A stretch of 47,182 nucleotides of DNA from an uncultured Bacilli bacterium (GTDB lineage: Bacteria; Bacillota_I; Bacilli_A; RFN20; CAG-826), in contig CALVSB010000013.1 of NCBI GenBank assembly GCA_944358895.1, forward strand, positions 1 through 47,182, read 5' to 3'. The notes under the pieces were generated by a model. That model ran no database searches. It was given only the letters and a program-made list of their open reading frames with translations, and was not told the DNA's origin. A program made the translations under genes and the position numbers. Positions 1 to 8,018 of the stretch are shown here, one piece after another. The stretch's first letter is position 1. Each line of letters opens with the position of its first letter.

Positions 1-24
1 GGTTCAAGCCCGGCCGGCCACCCC
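1..24 (+). tRNA. 3' end of a probable tRNA-His, cut by the window edge
   Basis: The first bases read as the end of a T arm (GG, then the seven-base loop TTCAAGC, then CCGGC), a seven-base acceptor strand CGGCCAC, then C and CC. A C at discriminator position 73 preceded by GCCAC is the hallmark of bacterial tRNA-His. The anticodon half lies outside the window, so the identity is inferred. The terminal A of CCA is not encoded (T follows), and the acceptor strand is part of the following terminator hairpin. Confidence 0.45.
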
Positions 25-51
25 TAGGGGTGGCGATGGCCGGTTTTCTTT
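10..51 (+). terminator. strong Rho-independent terminator
   Basis: CCGGCC pairs with GGCCGG, and CCACCCC pairs with GGGGTGG around a TA loop, followed by TTTTCTTT on the plus strand. It would end a plus-strand transcript entering from the left (probably the tRNA) and faces the convergent LRR locus. Confidence 0.8.
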
Positions 52-52
52 C

Positions 53-1249
53 TTACACAAGATTCATCCGTGGTCCCCAATAAACAGTTAAATCAACGCA
101 GTTGTGGTTAAAAACAAGTTCTCCCATCTCCGTTACACTTTCAGGAATTGTGATTTCTTTAATGGAAGAGTTTGCGAAAGCTTGATAACCAATTGTCATC
201 AAATTGTGGCATTGACTCATATCCACATTTTCAAGGAAAGAACATGTATTGAAAGCCTCTTCTTGGATGCTCTCTAACGAACTAGGTAATACCAAAGAAG
301 TAATCTTTAAACGGGCAAAACTTCTCACCCCAATATATTTAAGAGTAGACGGTAAGTTCAATGAGGTGATGGAAGTTGCCCTAGAAGGGAAAAGAGAAGT
401 ATCTTTCCCGTCGGCAATTCCGATAGTGCCTTCTTTCACGTTTAGCTCTGTCATTTTGACGTTCTCAACACTCACAAGCCAGTTTCCCACATAAAGAACG
501 TTGTTTTCCCAGTTAGCTGTATTATTTGCAATACCTGTACTGGAAAAAGCATTGTATTCAATTGTTTTCACACTAGAAGGAATGTTGATGGAATTTAATT
601 CCGTTAAGTTAGAGAAGGCATAAGTTCCTATATGGAGCAATCCCTCTGGCAAATGAATTGTTTGAACTTGAGGTTTGTTATTATTTTGAAAAGCATAACT
701 TGCAATAACAATGGTTCCCTCTTTGACTTGGTAATCCGTTACTTTGGAAAAATCGGCGTTTGTAGCAACAAGATAGTTATCGATATATAAAACACCATTT
801 TCCCAACTATTTTCGTCGTTATATAAACCTGTTCCATAGAAACTTTTATTGGTAATAGAAATAGGAAGGGAAGGCATTTGAATATCCATTAAACTAGTAC
901 AACCGCTAAAGGCATAAGTTCCGAGTTCTTCAAGAGAATCTGGTAGAGAAATGGAAGTTAACTTCGCGCAATTTTCAAAAGCCATATCGCCTAGAGAACT
1001 GATGGAGGCAAAATCAACTGAGGCTAACTCTGCGCACTCACTAAAGGCATAGCTCCAAATCTCTTTTAAATTTTTTGGAGCAACTAATTCAGTCAAACCG
1101 CTTTCGCTAAAAGCGTTCGAGCGGATTTGAACTAAACTTTCAGGAAGCGAAATTGTTCGCAAAGAGGAACACTTTTCAAAAGCGGAATCAGGAATGACGG
1201 TAATGGAATTTCCTAAATTCACTTCCTCTAAATTCGTGCACCATAACAC
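53..1249 (-). pseudogene. C-terminal part of frameshifted BspA-like leucine-rich-repeat surface protein
   Basis: The 398-residue frame is almost entirely BspA/LRR_5-type repeats (recurring pattern: LPxSLxxIGxxAFxxCxxL), the kind found in surface proteins of mucosal bacteria and protists. It has no signal peptide and no ribosome-binding site. Its apparent GTG start lies inside a repeat, and in its own reading frame the repeat continues upstream (LQNVLWCTNLEEVNLG). The gene upstream ends in the other half of the same repeat (LTLPDSVTILG). The two frames are therefore one ORF split by a single-base frameshift near 1250-1265, and this part would be untranslated unless the shift is a sequencing error or is bypassed. 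The base composition is much more AT-rich than the housekeeping genes, which suggests horizontal acquisition. Confidence 0.8.
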
Positions 1250-2451
1250 ATTTTGTAACCAAGAATGGTAACAGAGTCTGGAAGGGTTAACTTGGTAAGA
1301 TGAGTTTGATCAGAAAATACTTCTTTTGCAATTTCTTTTACCTCTATTCCATTGACTTTTGCAGGGATTTCTACTTCAGAAACATTTTCACTAATTCCGT
1401 TTACTTCTTCTAAGACGCCTTGCTGATTCACTACAAAAGTTAGAGTGTCTTCTTTCTTTTCTTCCCATTTTGCATAGAAAGTGACTTCATGCGTCACCTC
1501 ATAAGGAAAGGAAACTTTATGTTCAAACGTATTCTCTAAATACCAGCCTAAAAAAGTGAATCCTTCTTTTACAGGAACCGGTTCACTCTGTATTTCACTG
1601 ACCTTTTGATCTTCTACTCCCTCTCCTCCATTTAACTCAAAATGAACTAAATACGTATTTTTCTTCCATTTAGCATACAAAATTTCCTCTTTGGTAACTT
1701 CATGAGGAAAACTTACTTTGGTTAGAAAATTCTCTTCTAAATACCAGCCAAGAAAGGTATATCCTTCTTTTTCTGTATATGGTTCAGTCTCAATTCTTGA
1801 TGTTAATAAATCGTTTACCTTAGTTCCTCCTTTAGTGACAAAACTAACTTTAAATTCTTTTGGAACATCATTGATAATTTCATAATAAGCATAAACGCTT
1901 ACATCACTAGTTAAACTTATATTTTGATAATAATCTTCACTAAGTTTATTATTCCAAATATTTTTATCAAAATACCAACCTTTAAACTCGTAATTATCTT
2001 TTAAAGGTGCTTCTGGTAAAGAAATTGTTTCATTGCCAGATGTCTCAATAGTAGTATAAATTTCATCATCAACATAAAAGGATATTGTATATTCATTAGG
2101 AACGGGATCGACGATTTCTACATAATAAGCATAAACACTTACATCACTAGTTAAACTTGTATTTTGATAATAATCTTCGGTTAGCTTAACGCTCCAAACA
2201 TTTTTATCAAAATACCAACCTTTAAACTCGTAATTATCTTTTAAAGGTGCATCAGGTAAAGTAATTATCTCATGACCAGCAGTATTTAATTGATCAATCA
2301 AAATAGTGTCATCATAAAAAGAAATAGTGTGCATTTCATCACTTGTGTTTGCACTTGAAGAAACATCGTTAGTGGTACAAGAAATTAATAAAGCTGAAGG
2401 TATACCTATTATTAATATGCTTTTAATTAATGCGTGCATTTTATTTTTCAT
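1228..2451 (-). CDS. lipoprotein with four Listeria-Bacteroides (InlB B-type) repeats and start of BspA-like LRR; N-terminal part of the frameshifted gene
   Basis: The 407-residue frame begins with a lipoprotein signal: a basic start, a hydrophobic run, then LLISC, giving a likely lipidated Cys near residue 25. The mature protein would be anchored to the outer face of the membrane. Four repeats of the Flg_new/InlB B-repeat type follow (ending GWYFDKN or GWYLE...YAKW, roughly residues 40-330). The first two are near-identical at DNA level. A linker and the first LRR_5 unit follow, then the frame runs out at CYGARI. A good promoter (TTGTTA-N16-TATATT) and an AAAGGAG site precede the ATG, so transcription looks intact. 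As it stands the product lacks almost all of the LRR domain. The function is probably adhesion or glycan/protein binding (inference from family). Confidence 0.75.
   Translation of the reverse strand: MKNKMHALIKSILIIGIPSALLISCTTNDVSSSANTSDEMHTISFYDDTILIDQLNTAGHEIITLPDAPLKDNYEFKGWYFDKNVWSVKLTEDYYQNTSLTSDVSVYAYYVEIVDPVPNEYTISFYVDDEIYTTIETSGNETISLPEAPLKDNYEFKGWYFDKNIWNNKLSEDYYQNISLTSDVSVYAYYEIINDVPKEFKVSFVTKGGTKVNDLLTSRIETEPYTEKEGYTFLGWYLEENFLTKVSFPHEVTKEEILYAKWKKNTYLVHFELNGGEGVEDQKVSEIQSEPVPVKEGFTFLGWYLENTFEHKVSFPYEVTHEVTFYAKWEEKKEDTLTFVVNQQGVLEEVNGISENVSEVEIPAKVNGIEVKEIAKEVFSDQTHLTKLTLPDSVTILGYKMCYGARI
1878..2290 (-). repeat. tandem intragenic repeat (two copies of about 190 bp, offset about 240 bp)
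   Basis: Two copies of the same coding segment (NYEFKGWYFDKN and the flanking YYQN-SLTSDVSVYAYY) differ at only a few bases, for example the stretches around 1960-2010 and 2200-2250. Such a direct repeat can recombine and change the repeat number in the lipoprotein. Confidence 0.7.
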
Positions 2452-2479
2452 AAATAAGAATCTCCTTTAAAGTCCATCT

Positions 2480-2507
2480 AATATATAGGATTTTTTAAAA
2501 GTAACAA
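2480..2507 (-). promoter_or_regulatory. sigma-A-type promoter of the lipoprotein/LRR gene
   Basis: On the minus strand TTGTTA, a 16-bp spacer and TATATT lie about 28 bp before the start codon, with an AAAGGAG ribosome-binding site in between. Confidence 0.6.
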
Positions 2508-2658
2508 GAAATGTAAAATTATCCTTTGAAAAGATGAATTTATAAAAGAGATCTAATTTTGTAAAAAACAGGGATTTTACATAAAATATTCAATTTTGCT
2601 TTTGCTCAACTCATTAGTGAATATGACTAAAATATAATGAATTTGCGAGGGGTATGCA

Positions 2659-2800
2659 TTAGGCTTCTTCAAAAGCTTTACGCCGTTTAAACTTGGCTCT
2701 TAAAAATGATAAATTTTCTTCACCTAATGATAAGTTGCTCCACGGCGTTATTTTAAAAAGTGCGTATCTATCGGATAAAATAAAAAAGTCTGCACATCCT
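2659..2800 (-). other. intergenic region with possible 45-codon coding remnant
   Basis: The 387 bp between the LRR gene and tRNA-Arg is AT-rich. One minus-strand frame stays open for about 45 codons, ending LRAKFKRRKAFEEA before a TAA. It has no start codon with a ribosome-binding site and runs back into the tRNA terminator, so it may be a decayed gene end or chance. Nothing else is recognised between 2510 and 2650. Confidence 0.2.
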
Positions 2801-2825
2801 TAGAAGTTCTAAGTTTGTATCAGAC
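2782..2825 (-). terminator. terminator downstream of tRNA-Arg
   Basis: On the minus strand GTCTG...CAGAC closes a hairpin whose inner stem is CTTAGAA/TTCTAAG, followed immediately by six T. It sits 14 bp after the tRNA 3' end. Confidence 0.65.
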
Positions 2826-2838
2826 ATTCGTAGTAATC

Positions 2839-2915
2839 TGGCGCGCCCGAAGGGACTCGAACCCCTGGCCCACAGCTTAGAAGGCTGTTGCTCTATCCAG
2901 CTGAGCTACGGGCGC
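2839..2915 (-). tRNA. tRNA-Arg (anticodon UCU)
   Basis: This is a complete 77-nt cloverleaf. The acceptor GCGCCCG pairs with CGGGCGC, the discriminator is G and CCA is encoded. The D arm is GCTCAGCTGGATAGAGC. The anticodon arm ACAGC-CTTCTAA-GCTGT shows the UCU anticodon. The T arm is AGGGG-TTCGAGT-CCCTT. It reads AGA codons. It lies 45 bp downstream of uvrC on the same strand and may share its transcript. Confidence 0.95.
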
Positions 2916-2960
2916 ATCCAGCGATGGATTTTAAGCCTAGGAGCCGAAAAAGGGCAAGGC

Positions 2961-4733
2961 CTACTTGGAAGGGTACTTCTCCTTGATGAGGAGAGCCACT
3001 TCCTTCGGCACCAGCTGGGAGAGTTCCTCGACGCTCACGGCGCGGAGGCTGTCGGCGGTCGGGTAGCGTTCCCGGAGGACCGCTTCCCGTTTCTTACCGA
3101 TGCCCTTGATCCCCTCGTAGATGGAGGAAAGCATCCTCTTCCCCCGCCGCTCCCGGTGGAAGCCGATGGCGAAGCGATGGACCTCGTCCTGCATCCGCAT
3201 GAGGAGGAAGAAAAGGGGCGACTTCCGGTCGAGGGGATAGGTGTTTCCCTCCTCGTCGACGATCCCTTCCGTCTCGTGGCGGTCGTTTTTGTAGAGGCCG
3301 TAATGGGCGAGCTCGACCCCCGCTTCCTTAAGGGCCTCGGACGCCGCCCGGACCTGGGTGATGCCGCCGTCTAGGAGGAGGAGGTCGGGGAAGGGGCCGC
3401 CTTCTTCCTTGAGGCGGGAATAGCGCCGCCGCACCGCTTCCTTCATCGAGGCGACGTCATCACCGGCCGCCTCGTCGGAGAGCTTGAACTTCCGGTAGAG
3501 CCGCTTGGCCGGGGCGGCGTTGACGAAGGCCACTTCGCTCGCGACCGCTTCCTCGCCCTGGAGGTGGGAGTTGTCGAAAAGCTCGATCCAGGAGGGGGCC
3601 TCGATATGGAGGAGTTCCCCGAGGGAAGATAAGAGGGCATCGCTTTCCTCGCTCGCCCCCTTGGTCGCAAAATGGTGGTCGAGGGCGCTTTGGGCGTTGA
3701 GGGAGGCGATGGCGATCTGGTCGAGGAGCCGCCCTTCCTTCGGGTGGATGCTCTTCCCCTCGGGATAGATTTCCCGGAAGGCTTCGTCGAAGCCCTCGAT
3801 GGCCGTCGAGACCTCGGTCGGAAGAGGCTCGCTTTCGTAGAAGGAAAGGATGTGGTAGGTCGCTTCCTCGTTCGGCTCGCCCATGAGGGGGACGACGTAG
3901 CTCTTCTTCCCGAGGAGCCGCCCCTTCCGGTAGGTAAGGCGGGCGATCGAAAGGTAGCCCTCGCGGGTTTTGTAGGCGTAGACGTCCCGGTCGGTCCGGT
4001 CGCTATCGACCTCGACCGTCTGCTTGCTCACGGTGTTTCTCACCGCGTCGATCGTCTTCTTGTAGCGCCCCGCCTCCTCGTAGTCGAGGCGGGCGGCCGC
4101 CTTTTCCATCTTGGAAGTCAAATCGGAAACGACTTCCTGGACGTTCCCGTCGAGGAAGCTCTTGATCTTGGCGTAAAGCTCCTCGTAGGCCTTCGCGTCG
4201 ACCTTGTTGATGCACGGGGCGAGGCAAAGGCCCATGTGGTAATAAAGGCACGCCCGGGTCGGAAGGGAGTCGCACTTCCTGGTCGGGTAAAGGGAATTGA
4301 GGAGGTCGATCGTGAGATAGGCCTCGTGGGAGGACGGAAAAGGCCCGAAATAGAACTTGCCCTTTTTGTCGGCCCGCCGCTCGATCGAGAGGCGGGCATC
4401 CTTCTTGCTCAGGGCGATGTAGGGATAGTGGCTGTCGTCGACGAGCATCACGTTGTAGCGCGGGACGTACTGCTTGATGAGGTTCATCTCGAGGATGAAG
4501 GCTTCCTTGTCGCTCGAGACGCGAATCGTGTCGAAGCGGGCGACGTGGCTCACCATGGCCGCGACCTTCCCGACCTGGTCGCGGAGAAAATACTGGGAGA
4601 CCCGCTTCTTGAGCGACTTGGCCTTCCCGACGTAGATGATCTTCCCCGCCTCGTCCTTCATGAGGTAGCAGCCGGGGCTGTCCGGGAGGAGGGAGATGAG
4701 GCGCCTAAGTTCCTCGGTCAGGACCTTCTTCAT
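2961..4733 (-). CDS. uvrC: excinuclease ABC subunit C
   Basis: This is the UvrC nuclease of nucleotide excision repair; it makes both incisions flanking a lesion in the UvrB-DNA complex. The 590 residues match the usual length. The N-terminal GIY-YIG nuclease domain is clear (PGCYLMKD...IIYVGKAKSLKKRV, residues about 19-46). A UVR helix for UvrB contact lies near residues 195-235. The RNase H-like UvrC core follows (IELFDNSHLQGEEAVAS and LLLLDGGITQV, residues about 380-470). A C-terminal helix-hairpin-helix ends the protein (IKGIGKKREAVLRERY). The start overlaps the mutS2 stop by 4 bp (ATGA), so the two are translationally coupled. No separate promoter is seen. Confidence 0.97.
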   Translation of the reverse strand: MKKVLTEELRRLISLLPDSPGCYLMKDEAGKIIYVGKAKSLKKRVSQYFLRDQVGKVAAMVSHVARFDTIRVSSDKEAFILEMNLIKQYVPRYNVMLVDDSHYPYIALSKKDARLSIERRADKKGKFYFGPFPSSHEAYLTIDLLNSLYPTRKCDSLPTRACLYYHMGLCLAPCINKVDAKAYEELYAKIKSFLDGNVQEVVSDLTSKMEKAAARLDYEEAGRYKKTIDAVRNTVSKQTVEVDSDRTDRDVYAYKTREGYLSIARLTYRKGRLLGKKSYVVPLMGEPNEEATYHILSFYESEPLPTEVSTAIEGFDEAFREIYPEGKSIHPKEGRLLDQIAIASLNAQSALDHHFATKGASEESDALLSSLGELLHIEAPSWIELFDNSHLQGEEAVASEVAFVNAAPAKRLYRKFKLSDEAAGDDVASMKEAVRRRYSRLKEEGGPFPDLLLLDGGITQVRAASEALKEAGVELAHYGLYKNDRHETEGIVDEEGNTYPLDRKSPLFFLLMRMQDEVHRFAIGFHRERRGKRMLSSIYEGIKGIGKKREAVLRERYPTADSLRAVSVEELSQLVPKEVALLIKEKYPSK

Positions 4734-7045
4734 TTGAGGTAATAGATGGTGGCTCCGCCCATCCCTTCCGTCTCGCCTGCCCCCTCGAAGCGCTTGACGC
4801 GCTCAGGATGGGCTCGCGCATATTCCTCGACGACGTGGCGGAGGACGCCGCTCCCAAAACCGTGGATGATCCTTACCCGCCCGAAGCCCTTGAGGATGGC
4901 CTTGTCGACATAGCTATCGAGGGTGCTTTCGGCCTCGGCGGCCCGCATCCCGATGAGGTTGATCTCGAGGGGCAGGCTCTTGAGGGAGGAAACGTCGTCG
5001 AGGAGGCGCCCGTTCATCGGCTCCTTCTTTTCCTTCGGGGCCCGGCCTTTGCTACAAAGGGAGGGGTCGACCCGGAAAAGGGCGCCCGAGGAGGTGCGGA
5101 TCTCGAGCCTTTTCCCGACCCGTTCGACCCTTCCCTCGAGGCCGAGGCTCGCGACGAGGCAATAGTCCCCCACTTGGAGGGGCTCGCTCTTGGCGGGCGC
5201 TTCCGAGGGCTCTTCGGCTTTCGAATCGTCGAAGAGAGCCTCGATGTCCTTCTTGGCTTTGATGGCCTCGTGGAGCTTGCTATTGGGGTTCAAAGCCTTG
5301 ATGATGGCCTCGATTTTCTTCTCGTAGGAAGCGAGGAGGTCTTTCTTCAGGGCCTTCTCGCGGTTCATGACGTCCTCGCTCGAACGCTGGAGGCGGGCCT
5401 TTTCGGCAGCAAAAGCGGCTTCCTTTTTCCGGAATTCCTCGTTTTGGATGGCTAGTTCCTTTTCCTTTTCCTCGACTCTGGAAGTGGCCTCGGCCAGTTT
5501 CCGGAGGGCCCCTTCGAGGCTATCCTCGACCTCGCCATGGAGGTAGGAGGCCGCTTCCTCGACGACTTCCGGGGGAAGGTAACGCTTGGCCAGAGAAAGG
5601 CCGTAGCTTTCCCCCGGGACGTCCATCCGGAGGCGATAGGTCGGGGAGGAGGTGGCTTCGTCGTAGGCCATCGAGGCGTTTCTTACTTCCCCGCCGGAGA
5701 CGGCGAGGGCCTTGATGCCTTCGAAGTGGGAGGAGACCACCGCCTCGGCCCCGCACTTCTCGAGATAGGAAATGACGCCATAGGCGATGGCTTCCCCTTC
5801 CTTCGGGGCCGTCCCGGTCCCGAGCTCGTCGAGGAGAAGAAGGGAATCGGGCCCGACGTCTTTAATCGCGTCCCGAAGCCCCGAAAGGTGCCCCGAGAAG
5901 GTCGAGAGGGATTCCTCGAGGGACTGCTGGTCCCCGATGTCGGCCGCGATTTCCCGGTACATCGGGACGATGCTTCCTTCCTCGGCCGGGATCGGGAGGC
6001 CTAGTCGGGCCATATAGGAAAGGAGGCCGACCGTCTTGAGGGCGACCGTCTTGCCCCCGGCGTTGGGGCCGGAGATGACGAGGATCGGCTGGGCCGCGCT
6101 CAGTGAGAAATCGTTGGGGATGGCCTTCTCGAAGAGAAGCGGATGCCGGGCTTTCTTGAGGCGGAGCTCCTTCCCTTTTTTCACCTCGGGGATCGAGCCC
6201 TTGACCCGGTTCATGTAGCGGACTTTCCCGAAGGCGAAGTCGAGGCGGGCAATCCTTTCGTTGACGTCAAGTAGCGGCGTCGAGAAGGAGGCGACGAGGC
6301 CGGAAAGTTCCTTGAGGATCCGCTCGACTTCTTCCTTTTCCTCGTGGAGGAGGCGCTCCCGCTTGTCCTCGAGGGCGAGGAGGGCCATCGGCTCGACGAA
6401 GATCGTCTCCCCGGAGGCGCTCGAGGCGAGGATCGCCCCGCTCACCTTGCTCTTGTAGGCGTTCTTGACGGCCAGGACCATCTTCCCGTTCCGCATCGAG
6501 GGAAGGGGCGAGGAAAGGTACTCGGCCTTGGCGAGCCGTTCCTTTTCGAGGGCCGCCTTCATCTCGCCATCGATCCCGCGGAGGGACATCCGGATGGCAT
6601 AAAGCTTCCCCGAGGCCTTGTCCTTGACCTTGAGGTCGGCCCCGATGGCCTTATCGATCGCTTTTCCAAGCGGCAAAAGCTCGGGGAGCCCCCGGGCGAG
6701 AAGGAGGAGTCCGTTATGGGGCAGGTCGTCGCTGCTGAAGGCCTTGTATATCTTCTCCCGGTTGTCGCTTTCGTTTTTGCAACGGTAAAGCTCCTCCGGA
6801 GTAAGCTCCCCGCCCTTGTAGGCCCGCTCGACGTAGCCCGTGAGGTCGAAGGAGACCTCGAGGGGGAGGTCGATCCGGTTGAGGAGAGCCTCGGCATCGA
6901 GCATGTCGGAGCGTTCCTTCTTCTCTTCCTCCTCGCTCAGGAAGGAGAGGGCCTTGAACTTGGCCTTGGCCCGCTCGCTCCGCATCTCGCGGAGGAAGAG
7001 GGGCTCGACTTCGTCATATGAGAGTAATGCGCGCACGTTTTTCAT
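4730..7045 (-). CDS. mutS2: MutS2 endonuclease/ribosome-rescue ATPase
   Basis: The 771-residue protein has the MutS2 order: an N-terminal clamp/core region, a MutS ATPase with Walker A GPNAGGKT (about residue 328), Walker B LLLLDELGTGT, a long charged coiled coil (about 510-600), a KOW-like segment and a C-terminal Smr domain (LIGMRAAEAE...IIHGFGSG). It lacks the MutS mismatch-recognition domain. In Bacillota MutS2 restricts recombination and splits collided ribosomes; the Smr domain has nuclease activity in some homologues. The -10 box TATACT lies only 7 nt before ATG and no Shine-Dalgarno is present, so the mRNA is probably leaderless. It is first gene of an operon with uvrC and divergent from rnhC. 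Confidence 0.97.
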   Translation of the reverse strand: MKNVRALLSYDEVEPLFLREMRSERAKAKFKALSFLSEEEEKKERSDMLDAEALLNRIDLPLEVSFDLTGYVERAYKGGELTPEELYRCKNESDNREKIYKAFSSDDLPHNGLLLLARGLPELLPLGKAIDKAIGADLKVKDKASGKLYAIRMSLRGIDGEMKAALEKERLAKAEYLSSPLPSMRNGKMVLAVKNAYKSKVSGAILASSASGETIFVEPMALLALEDKRERLLHEEKEEVERILKELSGLVASFSTPLLDVNERIARLDFAFGKVRYMNRVKGSIPEVKKGKELRLKKARHPLLFEKAIPNDFSLSAAQPILVISGPNAGGKTVALKTVGLLSYMARLGLPIPAEEGSIVPMYREIAADIGDQQSLEESLSTFSGHLSGLRDAIKDVGPDSLLLLDELGTGTAPKEGEAIAYGVISYLEKCGAEAVVSSHFEGIKALAVSGGEVRNASMAYDEATSSPTYRLRMDVPGESYGLSLAKRYLPPEVVEEAASYLHGEVEDSLEGALRKLAEATSRVEEKEKELAIQNEEFRKKEAAFAAEKARLQRSSEDVMNREKALKKDLLASYEKKIEAIIKALNPNSKLHEAIKAKKDIEALFDDSKAEEPSEAPAKSEPLQVGDYCLVASLGLEGRVERVGKRLEIRTSSGALFRVDPSLCSKGRAPKEKKEPMNGRLLDDVSSLKSLPLEINLIGMRAAEAESTLDSYVDKAILKGFGRVRIIHGFGSGVLRHVVEEYARAHPERVKRFEGAGETEGMGGATIYYLK

Positions 7046-7052
7046 CGCCGGA

Positions 7053-7058
7053 AGTATA
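7053..7058 (-). promoter_or_regulatory. -10 box of mutS2 implying a leaderless mRNA
   Basis: TATACT on the minus strand is separated from the mutS2 ATG by 7 nt. Transcription would then start at or next to the A of the start codon. No convincing -35 is visible. Confidence 0.55.
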
Positions 7059-7111
7059 GCACCTCTCCCCCTTTCTTCTCACTTTCGCGCGCGAAAGGCC
7101 GCCCTTTGTCC

Positions 7112-7117
7112 TAAGAT
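7112..7117 (+). promoter_or_regulatory. -10 box of rnhC implying a leaderless mRNA
   Basis: TAAGAT ends 7 nt before the rnhC ATG, the same arrangement as on the opposite strand for mutS2. There is no ribosome-binding site in the 7-nt gap. Confidence 0.5.
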
Positions 7118-7124
7118 AAGGGCC

Positions 7125-8018
7125 ATGAACGAGCAAGAGATCTTCGTCATCCCTCTCCGCCCGGCGGAAGAAAAGGAAGTCCGCGCCCACTACGGGAAGG
7201 GCCTCGTCGAAGGGGCGACCTTCGCTTCCTACCGGGGAGACGGCTTTGTCCTCTCCATCTACCGCAAGGTCCACGGCGACGGGACGAAGAAAATGGTCAT
7301 CCAGGGCCCTTCGGCCGCGCGGGAAGCCCGGAAATGGGGCGCGAAACCCGAGGAAAAGCACCGCTTTCTTTCCCCGAACCTCTATCCCCAGATCGGCTCC
7401 GACGAGGTCGGGACCGGGGATTTCTTCGGCCCGGTCGTCGTCGTCGCGAGCTACGTCGAGGAAAAGGACCTGCCGCGCTTAAAAGAGCTCGGCATCGGCG
7501 ACTCGAAGGAATACGACGATGCCGCCATTCTTGCGGTAGCCCCGAAGCTCATCGCCTTTCTCCCCTATGCCCTCGTGAGCCTCAAGCCGGCCATCCTCAA
7601 CGCCCACCCCGAGATCAATCTCAATGCCTACAAGGCGATGATGCACGACAAGGCCTATCAGCTCCTTTTGGCCAAGCTAGCAATCAAGCCGGCCGCCATC
7701 TACCAGGACCAGTTCGCCCCGAAGGAGCTTTACTACCATTATCTCGAAGGCCGGAGCAATGTCGTAAAAGGCGTCCGCTTCGACGTGAAGGGCGAGAACA
7801 AGCACCCGGCGGTCGCCGCCGCCTCGATGATCGCCCGCTACGCCTTCTTGAAGAAGATGGAGGCCATGGGCCAAGAGTACGGGGTCCATTTCCCCCTCGG
7901 GGCCTCGAAGGAGGTCGAGCGCTTCGCCGCCTCCTTCTATAAGAAAAAGGGCCTCGCGGCCCTGAAGGAAACCTCGAAGGAGCGCTTTTCTACCTTCGGA
8001 CGGATCGTAGGTAAGTAA
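7125..8018 (+). CDS. rnhC: ribonuclease HIII
   Basis: The enzyme cleaves the RNA strand of RNA-DNA hybrids. The 297-residue product has the N-terminal TBP-like substrate-binding domain of RNase HIII (about residues 1-75). The catalytic domain opens with the signature DEVGTGDFFGP (about 90-100), and later acidic residues follow (GDSKEYDD and the VKGENKHPAVAAASM segment). The frame is open further upstream, but ATG 7125 fits the family length and sits 7 nt after a -10 box. The gene is transcribed divergently from mutS2. Its last 29 bp overlap the convergent rluD-like gene. Confidence 0.96.
   Translation: MNEQEIFVIPLRPAEEKEVRAHYGKGLVEGATFASYRGDGFVLSIYRKVHGDGTKKMVIQGPSAAREARKWGAKPEEKHRFLSPNLYPQIGSDEVGTGDFFGPVVVVASYVEEKDLPRLKELGIGDSKEYDDAAILAVAPKLIAFLPYALVSLKPAILNAHPEINLNAYKAMMHDKAYQLLLAKLAIKPAAIYQDQFAPKELYYHYLEGRSNVVKGVRFDVKGENKHPAVAAASMIARYAFLKKMEAMGQEYGVHFPLGASKEVERFAASFYKKKGLAALKETSKERFSTFGRIVGK

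Noticed and set aside
1878-2290. CRISPR array
   Set aside because: The repeats are long, coding and only two; no CRISPR-type repeat-spacer pattern occurs anywhere in the window.
2916-2934. Hairpin ATCCA-GCGA-TGGAT as uvrC terminator
   Set aside because: The stem is only 5 bp and the T run is on the plus strand, the wrong side for uvrC.
3672-4742. 356-codon plus-strand frame opposite uvrC
   Set aside because: Antisense shadow of a certain gene; Val/Leu/Asp/Gly-rich composition is the product of GC-rich complementary codons, with no domain pattern.
6840-7124. N-terminal extension of rnhC
   Set aside because: Overlaps the start of mutS2 antisense and exceeds the family length; the -10 box fits ATG 7125.
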